Counted from the stretch's first letter, positions 1 to 11,959 are shown. The stretch: DNA of 64,000 bases from Liolophura sinensis (GCF_032854445.1 NC_088302.1:54530046-54594045), one strand, 5' to 3'. The notes: a model not told the origin generated them from the sequence alone. Translations and numbers: made by a program.

Positions 1-239
1 AACACCGAGAAGGGAAATTTCTGAACACGGAATTCTTACCATCGAAAAGGCAAGTTTCAGAACTCCGGAATACGGTAATCTGTTCATTAATGAGACAACG
101 TGTAAACTGTGGACATTTTTCCTGAACTCGCAGTCACGGAAGTGTTAACATTGACACGATAGTCTGTAGAGCACGGAAGTACTGAGCGTTTGTGATCAGT
201 TAACTGTGATCAATAAAGGTCAAAGCGCCGAGTAAACGT

Positions 240-1062
240 TTGAAGCTGATTCAGCAACTGTTGCTACTGCTAATATGGTTGATGTGCCTCATTATATTGT
301 TTTCCCTACCCACACTGGACAGGCTCCCACGCCCTACATCCTGTGTTCTGGCTCACAGCGGCCAAGGAAGACGTACCTTGCAAGAAAACAAAAACACAAT
401 GAACGTGGTAAAGAGATATTCGAGAGGAGGCGTCTGAAACATTCCTCGTATCCCCTGACAGTCAGCACACCCTAGAAAATCTTCAAGTATGCAAAGGCAA
501 TGTCACGGTCTTGATAACTGCGCACAGTGCAATGGATAACTTTCACAGACGAAACCATATTCGTTCCACATATGGAAACATAGTCCTATTCACATCAGCG
601 TATACTATTCGCATTGCGTTCCTCTTGGGTGAGACCACTGACAAAAAAACAACTGCCAAAGTCAAAGAAGAGGACGAGCAGTATCACGACATCGTTCAAG
701 CGCCATTTAGCGATACTTACAAGAACTTAACCTTGAAGGGTGTCATGGCCTTCCACTGGATCTCCCTTCATTGCTCTCATGCAGAACTAGTGTTGAAAAT
801 TGACGACGATATCTTTATCAATATATTCTAAGTCGTGAAATATTACCGCTTACAACTCTTGAAAGGGGCAGGGAGCATACATGGGGGCAAACCCAAACTT
901 CTTTGTTTGTGGCCAATATTCATATTTCTGTAACAGCAGAGAATTGTTGCTAAAATACTTCTATGCTTCAATTAGTGAGCCAACAAGCCCTTTCCAGAAT
1001 AACGCCAAACAACACAAAACCTTTTCAACGGAAAGTTTTCACAAACCGTGCAGCTTATATTG
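240..1062 (+). pseudogene. Broken beta-1,3-galactosyltransferase-like gene (GT31)
   Basis: Family members are Golgi type II membrane enzymes that add galactose or GlcNAc in beta-1,3 linkage. The first frame (240-437) starts with a short tail and a hydrophobic stretch (LLLLLIWLMCLIILF) that fits a signal anchor. The catalytic part reads in a different frame from about 421 to 828, with the GT31 hallmarks in order: a VTVLITAHSA strand, RRNHIRSTYG, FLLGET, an acidic EEDEQYHDI block, NLTLKG, and the DxD-type motif IDDDIFINIF. A TAA at 829-831 stops it just after this motif. The same frame then continues with family-like sequence (VVKYYRL, SIHGGKPK) before another stop at about 921-923, and later family-like pieces are in other frames. 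At least one frameshift plus nonsense codons argue for a pseudogene. A split gene with unrecognised introns is possible, but no GT/AG pair near the frame change is convincing. Confidence 0.7.
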
Positions 1063-1461
1063 AGGTTAGTCTTTATGAAAGTGACATTCTGTTTTCAGCC
1101 TGTATCATGAACACTGGAATGTGTTTAAGCATTTACAGCATTAAAGACAAAATGCTCCATTAGGGTTGCCTAGAATTTTATGATCAGGTAGCGTTTTACT
1201 GTTATAAATGATAACGTATATATGACACTTAAACTGTCAGCATGGAAAAGCGTGTTAAGCGTATTGAGAAGTCACCAATCCACGGTGACGCCTCCAAATT
1301 ATCTTTGGACCTTTACAAGGTCTCAGCTTTCAAGATGACGTTTGGTGGCCAATATGGCAGACCTTTGTCAGCTGTTTTTATGACGCCTCCTGGTGAGACA
1401 TTTTGGAGGTATAGCCGTCGATTAGTCATTTTGTCAGATCCCGGAAGACGACAGTCTTTGT
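1063..1461. other. Unassigned spacer
   Basis: No recognisable gene. A short open frame at 1242-1466 (74 codons) has no family resemblance I can name. The 10-mer TGACGCCTCC occurs twice inside it. Confidence 0.4.
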
Positions 1462-1960
1462 TTTAATCAGTCGCCTATATTCAGTTATCAGTAAAATAAG
1501 TCATACTCACTACTAAAATTGTCTTTAGAAGCGACACGTGACACGACAATCTCTACACATCGATGTCTGGAATGTTCATATCACCGCAAGAAAAGTAAGC
1601 TCGATTTCGATAGCAAGAACTCATTGCTTCGAGTGGCGTCATAAATAGTCAAAAAACAGTGATAATGGGCGGAATTCGATATGGTTTCGTGGAGGGCTAC
1701 ACCAGTTATCTACACAGCTATCGACTTGATTATAAACCCTGTTTCTGACACTGCCTTACTTGACTTACCACGTTTTAGTATAATATACCCTCCGTAAATT
1801 ATTCGTATTTTTTCTCTGTTAGTGTATGATCTCACGTCAGTATGGTTGTAGAATTGGATGTTAACAAATTCTGTCATAAACAAACAATGTAGTCTTTTGT
1901 GGGAGAGTTGTGTATTCTGTGTTACTGTGTGGAGTAAAACGTTTAACAATATTCTTCTCC
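1462..1960 (-). mobile_element. Truncated copy of the MITE at 18380-19116
   Basis: Read on the minus strand this segment follows the inner and right-hand part of the element at 18380-19116. Its 1466 end begins with the same AGTCGCCTATATTCA terminal sequence. Matches continue through CTACACAT, the GACGTCATAA-like block, ACACCAGTTA and the ATACTGACGTGAGATCATA block. The opposite terminal repeat is not visible, so this copy has lost one end. The copies are clearly diverged with many small indels. Confidence 0.65.
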
Positions 1961-2044
1961 AGAAACTCCACAGATTAAGCTGAAATGTGGTATTCTGTTA
2001 CAGCAATAATCCAATTCCAAGAATATACATGCATGTATCTCAGT

Positions 2045-2165
2045 TACGCTTTGATCAAGTGCTCATATATCCAACGTGGCGATCTAATTCAACGCGATGA
2101 ATATACTACCCCTAGAAACTCCCGATTAAGCGGATTTAGACACAATCATGAAGTAGAGGGCCAGA
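2045..2165 (+). repeat. Dispersed 120-bp repeat, copy 1
   Basis: Nearly the same sequence as the minus strand of 27143-27262. Shared blocks include ATATCCAACGTGGCGATCTA, ACTACCCCTAG and TTAAGCGGA. The other copy directly abuts the end of a dead reverse-transcriptase reading frame, so this may be a fragment of that element's 3' end. Confidence 0.65.
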
Positions 2166-3773
2166 GATTCTGGACACTCTACCCATATTTACTTCCTCTC
2201 CCTTATTATCGTCTGAGAACGTGTTATTTGATCCAGGTGTGTGTATCACTCACATACGTACTTGCATTGTAGCTAACATCTGTACCGGTTATCGATCTCA
2301 CATGATGACTTCTAGGCCGTCAATACAAATAATAGTTACATTTAGGCCGCTTATCTTGATCCGTTTAAATCTGCACAAATCCTTCACAAATCGGGCTCCA
2401 AAACTTCTACGTCAGTAAATTACACATGTTACATTCACGCCTCTTTCAGGCCCCCTAGGGCGGAGTAATCTTAAAGGATACATAAATCGCTGTGCTGTGA
2501 CAGGCCTGCTGTGGTGACATCAATCTTTTTGGGGGGGGGGGGGGGCAGAAGTTGAATTGGGGAGCGCTAAGCTTAGAACTGGGAGGCGCGGGCGATGACC
2601 GAAGATTCCTGACCAATGACGAACAAATATTCATAAAATAGAGAGAATATTAAGAAATATAAAATATGCCCCAAAAAATTTTTAAAAAAAAATTTCATTG
2701 TTTTTGGTAAATGTTTATTTTTTTTAATACCATACTCTACGTCTTATGGTACCTTTTCATGTATGTAAAATGTAGCAAGCGGGTTGACAGAGAAAACTGC
2801 TTCTATTTGCATGAATCCGTCCTTATTTTTCATTTTGGTGATATGCGTTCAACGTTGATTTGGAAATTTTACCTGCATTTATTGACCCGGGGGACCCATT
2901 TTTGCTGGCGATTTGTATCTGAATGTGTTTCGATGTTTACATTCAATGTTAAATACTCAAGGTGAATGCATCAACAAACTTGCAGACCATATAGACTTTG
3001 CATTATGTATATAGCTACACTACTTGATAATGGACTGTGTTCATAGTGGGACGGTATACATATAGATTAATTATGTTTTAACTAGAATTTATGGATAAAT
3101 CTTAAATCCAGTTGTCAAAGGCAAATTGTATAGTGGACTTACGCACTGGGTTGATAGCTGTTCAAAATAATTCATTCATGATCTTCATGTTTTCACCACT
3201 GGCCAATAAGGTAAAAATTTACAGTAAGAGTTACCTCCCTTACATAAGCTATACATCAATTCCTTCACATACAGACTTGCGTCAGGAACTGTTTAATTTA
3301 ACTTTATGAACAAAATTCGTCAACGAATAATGACAATCAGAATTATTTAGCAAACAGCCCAATGTCTACTAGAATAAGACCGTGTTGATTCGTGTAATAG
3401 CTACGTCACTGAAACACCACTGATCTACATTTTATGTCTTCAATTATACACGATGAACGATAGGCCTACCCCAGTGCAATATCACCGCTCAGGTCTGTAA
3501 GATATATGGTCGTGCATGACGGGATAGAGCGACCGCACTCTCCACCGGATGGCTTTAAAAGACGAAACCTGGATCTGCGAATGTTATAAATAAAGTGTAC
3601 TGAATGAAATCCACGGACGAACCGTTTGCATAGAATCGAAATTAAATATCATGAGCAAATGTATTCTATGAGACCCGTAAGAAAATATATTTTGCCGAAA
3701 ATCCTAAATCCTTATCGCATGGGGAGAATTCCGAAATACCGGAGAATCTTGCATGACATGAGCCGAGAAACAT
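2166..3773. other. AT-rich spacer
   Basis: No gene recognised. It contains a poly-G run at about 2528-2546 and short open frames without family resemblance. Confidence 0.4.
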
Positions 3774-3890
<117 letters not shown>

Positions 3891-4082
3891 GCAGTTAATC
3901 GTGCAGAAGGGACATACATGTGAACATCCATAATACTATAAACCACAGACCCCCGTTACACCATATGTAAAACTCCCGCTGGATAAAAAAAATATCTCTT
4001 GAAGATTACATTTTGTTTCGATACTTTTTGTGAAATGTTTCCACCGTGGTTGAAATATTTGCACCGTACCAATGAATTTGTT

Positions 4083-4222
4083 TTGTTAGAAATCTTACTA
4101 AGCCAGCGGAATTAGGAAATGTTCTCGCCCAATTAAAATGTAGACACGTAGTTTGGGCTGTTATTAAACTTTTTAGTTATTATTTGATGGGCGTTTTACA
4201 CCGTACTCAAGATTCTTTGCAT
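4083..4222 (+). repeat. Old copy of element E joined to an inverted SINE tail
   Basis: 4083-4177 resembles 11437-11560 (element E): GAAATCTTACT, then ATTAAAATGT, then AGTTTGG. It runs straight into 4178-4222, which is the SINE 3' tail read on the minus strand (TTTTACACCGTACTCAAGA). The same two parts are adjacent at 4621-4827. Confidence 0.5.
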
Positions 4223-4620
4223 AAATTGAGATCCCTGAGATTTAATCTGAAGGGCAGGACATGAGAAGGATCAAACAAACTGTCGCAATTGATGATTTAC
4301 TTATATAATAAAACAACCTTCAAAAACTATGCACGTCTGATCTGCTATGTAGTCTGGCTCATGCAGAGAAGTCTGAGGCAGCTTTCAAGCTAGTTTAGCG
4401 GTCTCAGCAAGGAGTATTGAAAGGTCTTGTTTGTAGAGTAGTTTGACTGCTGTCACCAGGCTTCTCTGATGAAACAGGGTGTACAGCAGACCAGTTCTGC
4501 ATGAATTCTGATATTTATTATTATTTGAGTGAGTCATATAACCGTTTGATAGACTGAAACTCGTTAGTCGTACATGTACACTTCCCCGGATTCTGGCCAG
4601 TTCCATCGAACAATGATATT

Positions 4621-4696
4621 GATCGCCGACTAACAAGTGAAATATTCTTGAGCACGGTGTAAAACACCAATCAAATAAATAAATAAATAAATAAAT
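4621..4696 (+). mobile_element. SINE 3'-tail fragment
   Basis: Has the conserved tail GTGAAATATTCTTGAGCACG, then GTAAAACACCAATCAAATAA and an (AAAT)n run. The tRNA-like head is missing. Confidence 0.8.
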
Positions 4697-4827
4697 CCAC
4701 AAGTACATTACAACAGACATATAACCGACTAAACTGGATGTAATCAACATTTTAATTTGCTCGATCGACTGCCTCTGTAAGATTTCTCACACAAACAGAT
4801 TGCATTAGTATGATGCAAAATGACTTG
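4695..4827 (-). repeat. Dispersed element E, minus copy
   Basis: Reverse complement of 11437-11597, with shared blocks such as CCACAAGTACATTA, AACTGGATGTAATCAACATT and ATTTCTCACACAAACAGATT. The only clear difference is a missing ATCATTGACCGG-type block in the middle. It lies against the A/T-rich SINE tail. Confidence 0.8.
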
Positions 4828-4964
4828 CATAATTTGATGTCACGACTTAGACAAAAGTTTCACTAAAACTTTAGGATCACAGCGCAGAAACATCCGCGTA
4901 TGGTGGAGAAAAGCGAAGGACTAAACTACGTTAAATAGTAACTAATCCTTTTGATTTATCTATT

Positions 4965-7900
4965 ATTGTGAGTGAGCGATTGGGGTTTCTCTTCACACAC
5001 CATTATGAGTGAGTGCTTGGGGTTTATCTTCACACACTACTGTGAGTGAGTGCTTGGGGTTTCTCTTCACACACCATTGTGAGTGAGTGCTTGGGGTTTA
5101 TCTTCACACACCATTGTGAGTGAATATTTGGGGTTTCTCTTCACACACTATTGTGAGTGAGTGCTTGGGGTTTATCTTCACACACTACTGTGAGTGAGTG
5201 CTTAGGGTTTCTCTTCACACACTATTGTGAGTGAGAGCTTGGGATTTCTCTTCACACACCATTGTGAGTGAGTGCTTGAGGTTTGTCTTCACACACCATT
5301 ATGAGTGAGTGCTTGGGGTTTATCTTCACACACCACTGTGAGTGAGTGCTTGCGTTTTATCTTCACACACTATTGTGAATGAGTGCTTGGGGTTTATCTT
5401 CACACACCATTGTGAGTGAGTGCTTAGGATTTATCTTCACACACTACTGTGAGTAAGTGCTTGGGGTTTATCTTCACACTCTACTGTGAGTGAGTGCTTG
5501 GGGTTTCTCTTCACACACCATTGTGAGTGAATATTTGGAGTTTCTCTTCACACACCATTGTGAGTGAATATTTGGGGTTTATCTTCACACACTATTGTGA
5601 GTGAGTGCTTGCGTTTTATCTTCACACACTACTGTGAGTGAGTGCTTAGGGTTTCTCTTCACATACTATTGTGATTGAGAGCTTGGGATTTATCTTCACA
5701 CACTATTGTGAGTGAGTGCTTGGGGTTTCTCTTCACATACTATTGTGAGTGAGTGCTTGGGGTTTCTCTTCACACACTATTGTGAATGAGTATTTAGGGT
5801 TTCTCTTCACACACCAATATGAATGAGTGCTTGGGGTTATCTTCACACACCATTGTGAGTGATTGCTTGGGGTTTCTCTTCACACACCATTGTGAGTGAG
5901 TGCTTGGGGTTTCTCTTCACACACCATTGTGAGTGAGTGCTTGGGGTTTCTCTTCACACACCATTGTGAGTGAGTGCTTGGGGTTTGTCTTCACACACCA
6001 TTGTGAGTGAGTGCTTGGGGTTTATCTTCACACACCATTGTGAGTGAGTGCTTGGGGTTTATCTTCACACACTATTGTGAGTGCTTGGGGTTTGTCTTCA
6101 CACACCATTGTGAGTGAGTGCTTGGGGTTTCTCTTCACACACTATTGTGAGTGAGTGCTTGGGATTTATCTTCACACACTATTGTGAGTGAGTGCTTGGG
6201 GTTTATCTTCACACACCACTGTGAGTGAGTGCTTAGGGTTTATCTTCACACACCATTGTGAGTGAGTGCTTGGGGTTTCTCTTCACACACAATTGTGAGT
6301 GCTTGGGGTTTGTCTTCACACATCATTGTGAGTGAGTGATTGGGGTTCATCTTCACACACTATTGTGAGTGAGTGCTTGGGGTTTATCTTCACACACTAT
6401 TGTGAGTGAGTGTTTGCGTTTTATCTTCACACACCATTGTGAGTGAGTGCTTGGGCTTTCTCTTCACACACCATTGTGAGTGAGTGATTAGGGTTTCTCT
6501 TCACACACCATTGTGAGTGAATATTTGGGGTTTCTCTTCACACACTATTGTGAGTGAGTGCTTGGGGTTTCTCTTCACACACCATTGTGAGTGAGTGCTT
6601 GGGGTTTCTCTTCACACACCAATATGAATGAGTGCTTGGGGTTATCTTCACACACCATTGTGAGTGATTGCTTGGGGTTTGTCTTCACACACCATTGTGA
6701 GTGAGTGCTTGGGGTTTCTCTTCACACACCATTGTGAGTGAGTGCTTGGGGTTTCTCTTCACACACCATTGTGAGTGAGTGCTTGGGGTTTCTCTTCACA
6801 CACCATTGTGAGTGAGTGCTTGGGGTTTATCTTCACACACCATTGTGAGTGAGTGCTTGGGGTTTATCTTCACACACTATTGTGAGTGCTTGGGGTTTAT
6901 CTTCACACACCATTGTGAGTGAGTGCTTGGGGTTTCTCTTCACACGCCATTGTGAGTGAGTGCTTGTGATTTATGTTCACACACTATTGTGAGTGAGTGC
7001 TTGGGGTTTATCTTCACACACCATTGTGAGTGAGTGCTTAGGGTTTATCTTCACACACCATTGTGAGTGAGTGCTTGGGGTTTCTCTTCACACACAATTG
7101 TGAGTGCTTGGGGTTTGTCTTCACACATCATTGTGAGTGAGTGATTGGGGTTCATCTTCACACACTATTGTGAGTGAGTGCTTGGGGTTTATCTTCACAC
7201 ACTATTGTGAGTGAGTGCTTGGGGTTTGTCTTCACACACCATTGTGAATGAGTGCTTAGGGTTTCTCTTCACACACCATTGTGAGTGAGTGCTTGGGGTT
7301 TCTCTTCACACACTATTGTGAGTGCTTGGGGTTTCTCTTCACACACCATTGTGAGTGAATATTTGGGGTTTCTCTTCACACACTATTGTGAGTGAGTGCT
7401 TGGGGTTTATCTTCACACACTATTGTGAGTGAGTGCTTAGGGTTTCTCTTCACACACCATTGTGAGTGAGAGCTTGGGATTTCTCTTCACACACCATTGT
7501 GAGTGAGTGCTTGGGGTTTCTCTTCACACACCATTGTGAGTGAATATTTGGGGTTTCTCTTCACACACTATTGTGAGTGAGTGTTTGGGGTTTCTCTTCA
7601 CACACCATTGTGAGTGAGTGCTTGGGGTTTCTCTTCACACACCGTTGTGAGTGAGTGCTTGGGGTTTGTCTTCACACACTATTGTGAGTGAGTGCTTGGG
7701 GTTTCTCTTCACACACCATTGTGAGTGAGTGCTTAGGGTTTCTCTTCACACACCATTGTGAGTGAATATTTGGGGTTTCTCTTCACACACTATTGTGAGT
7801 GAGTGCTTGGGGTTTCTCTTCACACACCATTGTGAGTGAGTGCTTGGGATTTATCTTCACACACTATTGTGAGTGAGTGCTTGAGGTTTGTCTTCACACA

Positions 7901-8755
7901 CAATTGTGAGTGAGTGCTTGGGGTTTCTCTTCACACACCATTGTGAGTGAGTGGTTGCGTTTTATCTTCACACACCATTGTGAATGAGTACTTAGAGTTT
8001 CTCTTCACACACCAATATGAATGAGTGCTTGGGGTTTCTCTTCACACACCATTGTGAGTGAGTGCTTAGGGTTTCTCTTCACACACTATTGTGAGTGAGT
8101 GCTTAGGGTTTCTCTTCACACACTATTGTGAGTGAAAGCTTGGGATTTCTCTTCACACGCCATTGTGAGTGAGTGCTTGGGGTTTATCTTCACACACTAT
8201 TGTGAGTGAGTGCTTGGGGTTTGTCTTCACACACCATTGTGAATGAGTGCTTAGGGTTTCTCTTCACACACCATTGTGAGTGAGTGCTTGGGGTTTCTCT
8301 TCACACACCATTGTGAGTGCTTGGGGTTTGTCTTCACACACCATTGTGAGTGAATATTTGGGGTTTCTCTTCACACACTATTGTGAGTGAGTGCTTGGGG
8401 TTTATCTTCACACACTATTGTGAGTGAGTGCTTAGGGTTTCTCTTCACACACCATTGTGAGTGAGAGCTTGGGATTTCTCTTCACACACCATTGTGAGTG
8501 AGTGCTTGGGGTTTCTCTTCACACACCATTGTGAGTGAATATTTGGGGTTTCTCTTCACACACTATTGTGAGTGAGTGTTTGGGGTTTCTCTTCACACAC
8601 CATTGTGAGTGAGTGCTTGGGATTTATCTTCACACACCATTGTGAGTGAGTGCTTGGGGTTTCTCTTCACACACCATTGTGAGTGAGTGCTTGTGGTTTA
8701 TCTTCACACACCATTGTGAGTGAGTGCTTGGGGTTTCTCTTCACACACTATTGTG
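4965..8755. repeat. 37-bp satellite array (about 100 units)
   Basis: Head-to-tail units built from TGTGAGTGAGTGCTTGGGGT followed by TT(T/A/C/G)TCTTCACACAC and a CA/TA-T spacer. Each unit contains a weak inverted repeat (TCACACA / TGTGAGTGA). Variants such as AATATTTGG, GAGAGCTTGGGAT and short units lacking GAGTGA recur in the same order, showing segmental duplication within the array. Confidence 0.97.
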
Positions 8756-9466
8756 ATGCGTGTAGTATAATGCAGCACAAGCTTGCATACGAACAGAAGT
8801 AGTGAGTGTGACATACAAAGTCCAGAAGCGCATTTAAAAGCTTTATATCTACAAGGTTCAAAAATATTGATTTGCTGTTTTCAACTGGTTTCTTTAGTAA
8901 CCAGCTAGATATCCGATCAACTCAGACTTGTAATAGGAAGTACTTCATCCTCATGTGAACATAAATACCAAAAATGAAAACTTTGTGAAAAAAAAAGGAC
9001 TACGATTGTGAAAAAAAAATTTCGCTGAAAGTTATTTTCTGTGTATACCGATTAACTGACTTTACTGATAAACAACTTGATAAGTCGCCTTACTAGTAAG
9101 CATATATTGAAAAACTGATACAAAATTCAGAAAATGACACTAATAAGCCATCTTACTGGATACTTCTTGCGACGGTTGACACCTTGCCTTAGCTGTGGAA
9201 TTCTGCTGCACAGTAACATACTGTTAAGTCAAGGCTTTTTTGAAACGTTAGTCCTCGATGAACTTATGAGGTAAATAACAAACACTGACGATTTTTGTGA
9301 CACTGATGGACCACCGTAGAATTTTTGTTTAGTTTCAAATTCACTTGACATTAGTAAAATGTTACCACTTATCCGCGATACGTGTGATTTGTGGACAATT
9401 GACACCAGAAGACTTCAACTAAACAGATATGTTCATTTAAGCACAGCATTTTAATCGAGCTATTAT
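8756..9466. other. Spacer between two satellites
   Basis: AT-rich, with no gene, RNA or repeat that I recognise. Confidence 0.4.
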
Positions 9467-9805
9467 CATTACCAGACCAGTAACGTCTAATACATTGCAA
9501 TTTACATGTCCATTACTAGACCGGTAACCTCTAATACATTGCAATCAACATGCCCATTACCAGACCAGTAACCTCTAATACACTGCAATTAACATACCCA
9601 TTACTAGACCGGTAACCTTCAATACATTGCAATCAACATACCCATAACTAGACCAGTAACCTCTAATACATTGCAATCAACATGCCCATAACTAGACCAG
9701 TAACCTCTAATACACTGCAATTAACATACCCATTACTAGACCGGTAACCTTCAATACATTGCAATCAACATACCCATAACTAGACCAGTAACCTCTAATA
9801 CACTG

Positions 9806-10079
9806 AGGGGCCTCCGTGGCTCAGTCGGTTAGCGCGTTAGCGCAGCGTAATGACCCAGGAGCCTCTCACCAATGCGGTCGCTGTGAGTTCAAGTCCAGCT
9901 CATGCTGGCTTTCTCTGCGGCCGTAAGTGGGAAGGTCTGCCAGCAACCTGCGGATGGTCGTGGGTTTCCCCCGGGCTGTGCCCGGTTTCCACCCACCATA
10001 ATGCTGGCCGCCGTCGTATAAGTGAAATATTCTTGAGTACGGCGTAAAACACCAATCAAAAAAAAAAAAAAAAAAAAAA
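9806..10079 (+). mobile_element. Complete tRNA-headed SINE (V-SINE-like)
   Basis: The head GGCCTCCGTGGCTCAGTCGG looks like a tRNA 5' half with a Pol III A box. A B-box-like GAGTTCAAGTCC follows. The body has CGGATGGTCGTGGGTTTCCC, and the tail GTGAAATATTCTTGAGTACG, then GTAAAACACCAATCAA and poly-A. It is flanked by the 12-bp direct repeat TCTAATACACTG (9794-9805 and 10080-10091). I am reminded of the molluscan RUDI V-SINE, but that is from memory. Confidence 0.9.
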
Positions 10080-10532
10080 TCTAATACACTGCAATCAACA
10101 TGCCCATAACTAGACCAGTAACCTCTAATACACTGCAATTAACATGCCCATTACTAGACCGGTAACCTTCAATACATTGCAATCAACATGCCCATAACTA
10201 GACCAGTAACCTTTAATACACTGCAATTAACATACCCATTACTGGACCGGTAACCTCTAATACATTGCAATCAACATGCCCATAACTAGACCAGTAACCT
10301 CTAATACACTGCAATTAACATACCCATTACTAGACCGGTAACCTTCAATACATTTCAATCAACATACCCATTACTAGACCAGTAACCTCTAATACACTGC
10401 AATTAAGATACCCATTACTAGACCGGTAACCTTTAATACATTGCAATCAACATGCCCATTACTAGACCAGTAAAGTCTAATATATTGCAATTTACATGTC
10501 CATTAACTAGACCGGTAACCTCTAATACATTG

Positions 10533-10814
10533 TGGGTCGAGTCACAAGACTTTAAAAGAGGAAATTGTAACTTCCTCGCTTGGCGTTCAGCATGAAGGGG
10601 ATAGTGCAACGACTGGTTGACCTGTATCAGAATAACGGCTCAGGCTGGGCGGGTTACTTGTCTTCGGTAAGTCGTCTCAGTGAAGCAGCACTAGATAAAA
10701 GAGCAGTGGAAATCCGTCCTGCAACAAGGAGGCACATTACATACACCCTAAGGATTCCTTCGTCGTCATATTACTGAAAAATGGTTGAATACGACTTTAA
10801 AACCCAAGTAGTCA
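10533..10814 (+). mobile_element. Dispersed non-autonomous element in the 44-bp satellite
   Basis: An unrelated 282-bp block sits between 13-bp direct repeats CTCTAATA(C/T)ATTG (10520-10532 and 10815-10827), as expected for a target-site duplication. Its core (GGCGTTCAGCATGAAGGGGA, then GAAGCAGCACTA) resembles a dispersed repeat I remember as common in molluscan genomes. It has no coding potential beyond a 65-codon frame. Confidence 0.6.
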
Positions 10815-10844
10815 CTCTAATATATTGCAATTTACATGCCCATT

Positions 10845-11084
10845 TATTTATTTATTTGATTGGTATTTTATACCGTACTCAAGAATATTTCACTTATACG
10901 ACGGCGGTCAGCGTTATGGTGGGAAACCCACGACTATACGCAGGTTGCTGGCAGACTTTCTCACTTTAGGCCGGAGAGGAAGCCAGCATAAGCTGAACTT
11001 GAACTCACAGCGACCCCATTGGTGAGAGACTCCTGGGTCATTACGCTGCGCTGGCGCACTAACCAACTGAGCCACGGAGGGCCC
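10845..11084 (-). mobile_element. Complete SINE, minus orientation
   Basis: Reverse complement of the SINE at 9806-10079, from the (TTTA)n tail through the B-box-like and A-box-like segments to GAGCCACGGAGGGCCC. Target-site duplication ACATGCCCATT at 10834-10844 and 11085-11095, both within satellite units. Confidence 0.9.
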
Positions 11085-11130
11085 ACATGCCCATTACTAG
11101 ACCAGAAACGTCTAATACATTGCAATTAAC

Positions 11131-11345
11131 AGCACTGAATTTTTTTTTATCTAATTTTCCTTAAGCCCTACCACCATTTTAGGTTTTTCATGAACGGTTA
11201 GAACAAAACTTCAGCTGTGGTAAACTAACAAAACGACCGTATTTCACCGGTTACCTGTGACCATTTGCCACCCATTACACTGTCGTCTCTGCTCTGGTTT
11301 TACTCTCTATGCTGTACGTCTTTAATTATATTGTATTCCTGCAAA
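11131..11345 (+). repeat. Dispersed repeat F, copy 1
   Basis: Similar to 11960-12175 and in part to 20545-20675. Shared blocks include CCGTATTTCACCG, GTGACCAT, ACACTGTC and, with the third copy, TTTTACTCTCT and GCTGTACGTC plus TTAATTATATT. Confidence 0.6.
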
Positions 11346-11436
11346 AACCAGAATTCTGCTAGTGGGGGCCTGGTCCTTTGCATTGTTTTAATGTTATTGT
11401 ATGTTAAATATAAAACAGTATTTTGAGAAACTCAAA

Positions 11437-11597
11437 GTCGTTTTGCATCACACTAATGCAATCTGTTTGTGTGAGAAATCTTACTGAGGCAGTCGATCGA
11501 GCAAATTAATCATTGACCGGTTAAAATGTTGATTACATCCAGTTTGGTCGGTTATATGTCTGTTATAATGTACTTGTGGATTTATTTATTTATTTAT
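11437..11597 (+). repeat. Dispersed element E, plus copy
   Basis: Inverted relative to 4695-4827 and ending in the same GTACTTGTGGATTTATTTAT junction. Here a head-containing SINE follows instead of the inverted SINE tail. Confidence 0.8.
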
Positions 11598-11874
11598 TCT
11601 CAGTCGGTTAGCGCGCCAGCGCATCGTAATGACCCAGGAGCCTGTCCCCAATGCAGTCGCTGTGAGTTCAAGTCCAGCTCATGCTGGCTTCCTCTCCGGC
11701 CGTAAGTGGGAAGGTCTGCCAACAACCTGCGGATGGTCATGGGTTTCCCCCGGGCTGTGCCCGGTTTCCCCCCACCATAATGCTAGCCGCCGTCGTATAA
11801 GTGAAATATTCTTGAGTACGGCGTAAAACACCAATCAAGTTAATAAATAAATAAATAAATAAATAAATAAATTT
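11598..11874 (+). mobile_element. Near-complete SINE
   Basis: Same family as 9806-10079 but lacking the first bases (begins at CTCAGTCGGTTAGCGCG). The B-box-like GAGTTCAAGTCC, the body and the tail GTAAAACACCAATCAAG are present, followed by (AATA)n. Confidence 0.88.
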
Positions 11875-11876
11875 TT

Positions 11877-11935
<59 letters not shown>

Positions 11936-11938
11936 TTT
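11841..11938. repeat. (AATA)n-(TATT)n inverted simple repeat
   Basis: The SINE's (AATA)n tail at 11841-11871 is followed after a T run by (TTTA)n to 11938, so the two halves can pair as a long hairpin. It may be the fused tails of two oppositely oriented SINEs. Confidence 0.9.
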
Positions 11939-11959
11939 TGTGACGTCTAATAAATTGCA

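Larger units (their letters stand above)
9467..11130. repeat. 44-bp satellite, interrupted by three insertions
   Basis: Units of the form CATTACTAGACCAGTAACCT, then CTAATACATTGCAATCAACA, then TGCC. They occupy 9467-9805, 10080-10532, 10815-10844 and 11085-about 11120. The gaps are two SINEs and one other dispersed element. Confidence 0.95.

Noticed and set aside
4965-8755. CRISPR-like array
   Set aside because: The repeats are contiguous without unique spacers and the genome is plainly eukaryotic.
9806-10079. A functional tRNA gene
   Set aside because: The A- and B-box-like segments are too far apart, the cloverleaf does not close, and the sequence continues into a SINE body with a poly-A tail and target-site duplication.
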